A stretch of 16,472 nucleotides of DNA, from contig DGSY01000154.1 in the NCBI GenBank assembly GCA_002394125.1, positions 1 through 16,472 of the forward strand, given 5' to 3'. The translations under genes and the position numbers were made by a program. The DNA comes from Ruminococcus sp. UBA4350 (GTDB lineage: Bacteria; Bacillota; Clostridia; Oscillospirales; Ruminococcaceae). Below, piece by piece: positions 14,029-16,472 of the stretch (positions are counted from its first letter, which is position 1; every line of letters starts with the position of its first letter). A model generated the notes under the pieces. That model was given only the letters and a program-made list of their open reading frames with translations. It was not told the origin of the DNA and did no database searches.

Positions 14029-15003
14029 TTATTTCCGATTGTTTTTGAGGATGCCGCACAAGCCGAAGACTGCGGCAAGAACGGTGCAGATGATCAGAAT
14101 GCTCCAGCAGACAAAGCCGCTGATGCTGTCGCCGGTGGTAAAGCTCAGGTCAAATTTCGGAAGATACAGCCCCTGACCGAGCAGCAGGAGGGCGACCGTA
14201 TTGCCGAAGAAGCCGGTCAGTGCTGTTGCGAGCAGGCACGCTGCGGCTTTGAGCAATCCGTTCCATTTCGGATAGCGGATCAGCAGAAACAGCATCCATA
14301 CCCATCCGATCGGGACGATTGAGCAGGCGAATGCGGTGCGGAAGAATCCCGCGGAGCCTGCGCGGATCCCAATCATGACCATCATCAGAATATAGGTCAG
14401 TGTATCGGCGGAAAAAACCGCCAGCCCCTTCTGATTGCCGAGCAGCTTTGCAGCCGGCTTTGTGTACACAACGAACGGCATGAAGATCACGCACAGCCCG
14501 AACAGCACGGCGGGGGCAGCGATCAGGAACCAGCTGCTGCCGGAATAGATGCTGCATACACCGAGCAGGAGCAGCAGGCTTGCCGTAAAGGAGGTGACCG
14601 TCCACAGGAACTTGTTTTCCGGCACCATCAGCGGCACAACGATCAGGGATGCCGGAATGAACATTGCCGCCAGCACGATGAAGAACCATGTCAGCCCGGC
14701 GCCGCCTGCAAGATTGACGATCAGGCAGATGAGGATCGGGAGCGCAAAGATGCCGCCGATGATGCAGCCTGCAACGGCGCTGCGCCGCTTGAAGAATTTT
14801 GCCTGCGTGTCCAGCACGCGGCTGCGCTCGGCATAGATTTCTTTGTCGAGGAGCGGATCTGCGGTGCTCATTTCGCCGAGCAGTGAGGCGCAGGCATTGC
14901 ACTCCCGTATATGCTCCTCCACAGCGGCCGCGCTTGCCGGGGAGCAGACTTTATCGACATAGAGCGGCAGCAGGTCGCGGATCATTTCGCAATTATAATT
15001 CAT
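14029..15003 (-). CDS. Membrane anti-sigma factor with zinc-finger (zf-HC2) domain
   Basis: The 324-residue protein has an N-terminal zinc-binding anti-sigma domain with Cys5 and His31-x3-Cys35-x2-Cys38 (EEHIRECNACASLL), the ZAS signature. About eight hydrophobic segments follow (near 77-99, 103-126, 132-152, 157-180, 200-213, 223-243, 252-276 and 294-319). The cytoplasmic N-terminus should hold the ECF sigma factor encoded just upstream and release it when the membrane part senses a signal. Eight membrane spans is more than the single span usual for such factors. The ATG at 15003 follows AAGGA and overlaps the last 11 bases of the sigma gene, so the pair is translationally coupled. The neighbours support the role strongly; the signal is unknown. 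Confidence 0.88.
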   Translation of the reverse strand: MNYNCEMIRDLLPLYVDKVCSPASAAAVEEHIRECNACASLLGEMSTADPLLDKEIYAERSRVLDTQAKFFKRRSAVAGCIIGGIFALPILICLIVNLAGGAGLTWFFIVLAAMFIPASLIVVPLMVPENKFLWTVTSFTASLLLLLGVCSIYSGSSWFLIAAPAVLFGLCVIFMPFVVYTKPAAKLLGNQKGLAVFSADTLTYILMMVMIGIRAGSAGFFRTAFACSIVPIGWVWMLFLLIRYPKWNGLLKAAACLLATALTGFFGNTVALLLLGQGLYLPKFDLSFTTGDSISGFVCWSILIICTVLAAVFGLCGILKNNRK

Positions 15004-15487
15004 GTGATTCCATCCTTTCTTTCAGTTTGAGGCGTGCGCGATGATAGGTAACTCTTGCCCAGTTTTCGGTCTTACCGAAGATTTTTCCGATCTGTGCGAA
15101 CGAAAGCTCGCCGAAGACGCGGAGCGAAAAGACTTCTTTATACGGTTCTTCCAGCTCATGCAGGAGCATATGGATGCGGAATGATGTCTCCGAGTCGATC
15201 ATGCTCTGCTCGATATCGGTGCTGCTGTCTGCGAGGTTTTCATCCGGCTCGCCCTGTATCCGGGCGCTTTTGCGCGTGCTGTCTATAAAAATATTCTTTG
15301 CGATCGCGCACAGCCACGAAAAGCATTCCGATTCACCGCGGAATTCCTGCTTGGTCGAGATCGCCCGGAAGAAGGTTTCCTGCGTGATTTCACTCGCAGC
15401 ATCTTCATTTTTAGCCAGTGTCATCACATAGGAATAGACCTTCATATAGCATGAATGATACAGCTTTTCGGCAGTTTCCCTGTCCAA
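14993..15487 (-). CDS. ECF-family RNA polymerase sigma factor (TTG start)
   Basis: The 164-residue product contains only the two core ECF domains. Region 2 (about 10-75) includes ASEITQETFFRAI, which contacts the -10 element, and FSWLCAIAKNIFIDSTRK. Region 4 (about 110-158) includes PYKEVFSLRVFGELSFAQIG and the helix-turn-helix IGKIFGKTENWARVTYHRARLKLKE, which reads the -35. The start is an unusual TTG at 15485-15487: it is preceded directly by an in-frame TGA, and a perfect AAGGAGG lies 8 bases upstream, so no other start is possible without losing region 2. A housekeeping promoter and an ECF-type promoter both lie upstream. It is co-transcribed with its anti-sigma factor and a DUF4097 lipoprotein, suggesting an envelope-stress circuit. 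Confidence 0.92.
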   Translation of the reverse strand: MDRETAEKLYHSCYMKVYSYVMTLAKNEDAASEITQETFFRAISTKQEFRGESECFSWLCAIAKNIFIDSTRKSARIQGEPDENLADSSTDIEQSMIDSETSFRIHMLLHELEEPYKEVFSLRVFGELSFAQIGKIFGKTENWARVTYHRARLKLKERMESHEL

Positions 15488-15543
15488 TCACCGCACCTCC
15501 TTTCTCTGGATTTTTGTAAGGGATTCGCACTGAAGCTTCGGCG

Positions 15544-15569
15544 GAAAGCCGTCCGTTTTTGGGGCTTTC
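15544..15569 (-). other. Hairpin in the sigma operon leader
   Basis: GAAAGCC (15544-15550) is inverted as GGCTTTC (15563-15569) with a 12-base loop, between the ECF promoter and the sigma start. It might tune expression; it has no clear T-tract on the minus strand. Confidence 0.3.
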
Positions 15570-15578
15570 TGTAGGTTA

Positions 15579-15604
15579 GACGGATTCAGTGCGGTTTCGT
15601 TACA
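15579..15604 (-). promoter_or_regulatory. ECF-type promoter, probable autoregulation of the sigma operon
   Basis: On the minus strand TGTAAC (15599-15604), 16 bases, then CGTC (15579-15582, within CGTCTAA). This matches the TGWAAC-N16/17-CGTC form used by Bacillus ECF sigma factors such as SigX, SigM and SigW. It lies about 90 bases upstream of the sigma gene, as expected for positive autoregulation. Confidence 0.65.
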
Positions 15605-15697
15605 AAAAACTGAAAAAATTTTTTTGCCCGCTGTGCAGGCGTTTTTTTGCGCAAAATAATCCCCGCTTTTGCGCACGGGGACGGATATACGATATCT

Positions 15698-15726
15698 ATT
15701 ATATCATAGCGACCGGAGGATTGCAA
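15698..15726 (-). promoter_or_regulatory. Housekeeping promoter of the sigma operon
   Basis: On the minus strand -35 TTGCAA (15721-15726), 17 bases, -10 TATAAT (15698-15703). It would give a leader of about 200 bases that contains the ECF promoter, a CCCCG/CGGGG hairpin near 15661-15680, and A- and T-rich runs. Confidence 0.65.
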
Positions 15727-15747
15727 GTCCTCCGGTCTTCTGATTGA

Positions 15748-15930
15748 TTCGGATTTGATTCATCGGCAGCCAACAACACATATCAGGAAGAAAAGGAACT
15801 GCTTTATGTGGGAATCAACGGCAGACGAACCAATGGCTGCATCGAAGTCTGGCTCACGAACACAGAGCAAGAGATTGTAGACCGCAGGGAGCTGACTGCG
15901 CAGATTTGTGCGCTTTTTCGAGTGCATTAG
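15748..15930 (+). pseudogene. 3' fragment of an unrecognised gene
   Basis: A plus-strand frame of 60 codons contains EKELLYVGINGRRTNGCIE followed by VWLTNTEQEIVDRRELTAQICALFRVH and a TAG stop. Composition and predicted alternating strands and helix look like real protein. There is no start codon with a ribosome binding site, and an in-frame TGA lies just upstream of 15748, next to the opposite sigma promoter. I do not recognise the family. It is probably the tail of a gene lost by rearrangement. Confidence 0.4.
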
Positions 15931-15989
15931 ATGGACATACAGAAAACTGTTGTTCGTATCGGAAAACAATGCCAATGCATAAATCCCCA

Positions 15990-16038
15990 TTCGCGGCAAA
16001 CAATACCGTTAGCTTTGAAAAAGCGAAGCTGCCGCGAA
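15990..16038 (+). other. Leader hairpin upstream of the AbrB-like gene
   Basis: TTCGCGGCA (15990-15998) is perfectly inverted as TGCCGCGAA (16030-16038). Inside, AGCTT (16011-16015) pairs with AAGCT (16026-16030), adjoining the outer arm and leaving a bulge on the 5' side. The structure ends 15 bases before the AGGAGG of the abrB-like gene and could be an untranslated regulatory hairpin. Confidence 0.35.
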
Positions 16039-16065
16039 CAGCAGCACAACACAGGAGGAACTAAA

Positions 16066-16179
16066 ATGAAAGCAACCGGTATTGTGAGAAGAATCGACGA
16101 CCTCGGCAGAGTCGTGATACCAAAGGAAATCAGGCGGACAATGAGAATCCGGGAGGGCGAGCTCTCACTGAAACATTGA
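16066..16179 (+). pseudogene. Truncated AbrB/SpoVT-type DNA-binding protein gene
   Basis: ATG at 16066 follows a perfect AGGAGG 7 bases upstream; an in-frame ATG at 15931 has none. The 37-residue product reads MKATGIVRRIDDLGRVVIPK then EIRRTMRIREGE, the start of the SpoVT/AbrB swapped-hairpin domain of sporulation and transition-state regulators. After residue 32 it leaves the family pattern (normally G-D-P-L-E-hydrophobic and two more strands) and stops within the left end of repeat copy C. The domain is therefore missing its last strands and the whole C-terminal effector region, so it is probably non-functional. The change coincides with the repeat boundary. Confidence 0.8.
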
Positions 16180-16284
16180 CACGGGATATGGTGTTCTGTA
16201 TGAGCGTAGGATCCGCTGCGGAACGGTACATCGGAAAATGAATAGGTAAAGAATCGCCGCCTGCGTTTGTCAGGCGGCGATTTT
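16167..16284 (+). repeat. Dispersed repeat, copy C
   Basis: It begins ACTGAAACATTGACACGGG, continues GATATGGTGTTCTGTATGAG and CGGTACATCGG, and ends with the AATCGCCGCCTG/CAGGCGGCGATT hairpin. It interrupts the abrB-like gene. TTGACA and TATGAG in its left part are 17 bases apart, a possible weak promoter. Confidence 0.8.
16252..16282 (+). terminator. Hairpin of repeat copy C
   Basis: A perfect 12-bp stem (16252-16263 with 16271-16282) and 7-base loop is followed by TTAAATAAAG. It is the cleanest terminator among the three copies. Confidence 0.6.
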
Positions 16285-16318
16285 AAATAAAGAATGGATA
16301 TAAAGCTAATATAAAACA

Positions 16319-16472
16319 GGTTTAGATAGAAACAGATAAAAATAGTAAGGTTGAGATAGATATAGATAAAAATGCTAAAGTGTAGATAGAAACAAATAAA
16401 ATATACTAGGGTTTAGATAGAAACAGATAAAATATACTAAGGCTTATATAGAAACAAATAAAATATACTAGG
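16319..16472. repeat. AT-rich 30-31 bp tandem repeat array (runs off the window)
   Basis: Five head-to-tail units start at 16319, 16349, 16379, 16410 and 16441, with consensus GGTTTAGATAGAAACAGATAA then AATATACTA. Units differ by point changes, and the last two are the most alike. All frames contain stops, so it is not coding. The array continues past the window edge. It is not a CRISPR array, since there are no unique spacers. Confidence 0.85.

Noticed and set aside
15600..15660. Terminator in the sigma leader from GCCCGC/GCAGGC with T7 on the plus strand
   Set aside because: The stem has a mismatch and no plus-strand gene precedes it; the A/T runs alone are not enough.
16319..16472. Possible CRISPR array
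   Set aside because: Units are head to tail with no unique spacers between them.

Overview
The window reads as a chromosomal segment of a moderately GC-rich Gram-positive anaerobe of the Ruminococcus type. The clues are a secreted parallel beta-helix protein with CBM6 and C-terminal dockerin, a second secreted protein with a ricin/CBM13-like start, strong AGGAGG-type ribosome binding sites, SpoVT/AbrB and ECF-sigma genes, and sigma-A promoters of the form TTGCAA/TTGACA-17-TATAAT. The genus is an inference; no rRNA or other marker gene is present.

Layout, left to right. (1) 1-247: start of a leftward secreted carbohydrate-binding protein, with a palindrome over its promoter. (2) 474-605: two stacked hairpins that close a leftward two-gene operon, 3835-649. 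Its first gene encodes an 860-residue protein whose C-terminal half is, by motif reading, a divergent RtcB-type RNA ligase joined to about 480 residues of unassigned N-terminal sequence. Its second encodes a histidine phosphatase with altered signature motifs. This is the most unusual locus here: a candidate RNA-repair or RNA-end-processing cassette. (3) 4228-4617: a small exported protein of unknown function, facing a decayed dockerin gene remnant that is cut off by a 26-bp-arm inverted repeat. (4) 7351-5084: a leftward operon of a TtcA-like PP-loop tRNA thiolation protein, a cysteine desulfurase and an 85-residue hypothetical protein, probably for tRNA sulfuration. (5) 7432-7767: a gene fragment, a terminator and copy A of a dispersed repeat. 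(6) 10896-7777: the large dockerin/beta-helix polysaccharide-degrading protein, divergent from a fused sugar-binding (LacI-like) plus AraC regulator at 11108-12856. A 12-bp inverted repeat lies exactly between their two -35 boxes, so the regulator plausibly controls the enzyme gene. (7) 12871-12991: repeat copy B. (8) 15487-13082: a leftward operon of ECF sigma factor, membrane zinc-finger anti-sigma and DUF4097 lipoprotein, with both a housekeeping promoter and an ECF-type TGTAAC-16-CGTC promoter that suggests autoregulation. (9) 15748-16472: degenerate accessory sequence, consisting of a 3' gene fragment, an abrB/spoVT-like gene truncated by repeat copy C, and an AT-rich 30-31 bp tandem array running off the end.

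The dispersed repeat (three same-orientation copies of about 107-121 bp, each ending in a GC-rich hairpin) ties regions 5-9 together. It sits behind plus-strand gene ends and appears to double as a terminator. No tRNA, rRNA, CRISPR array or intact transposase was seen.
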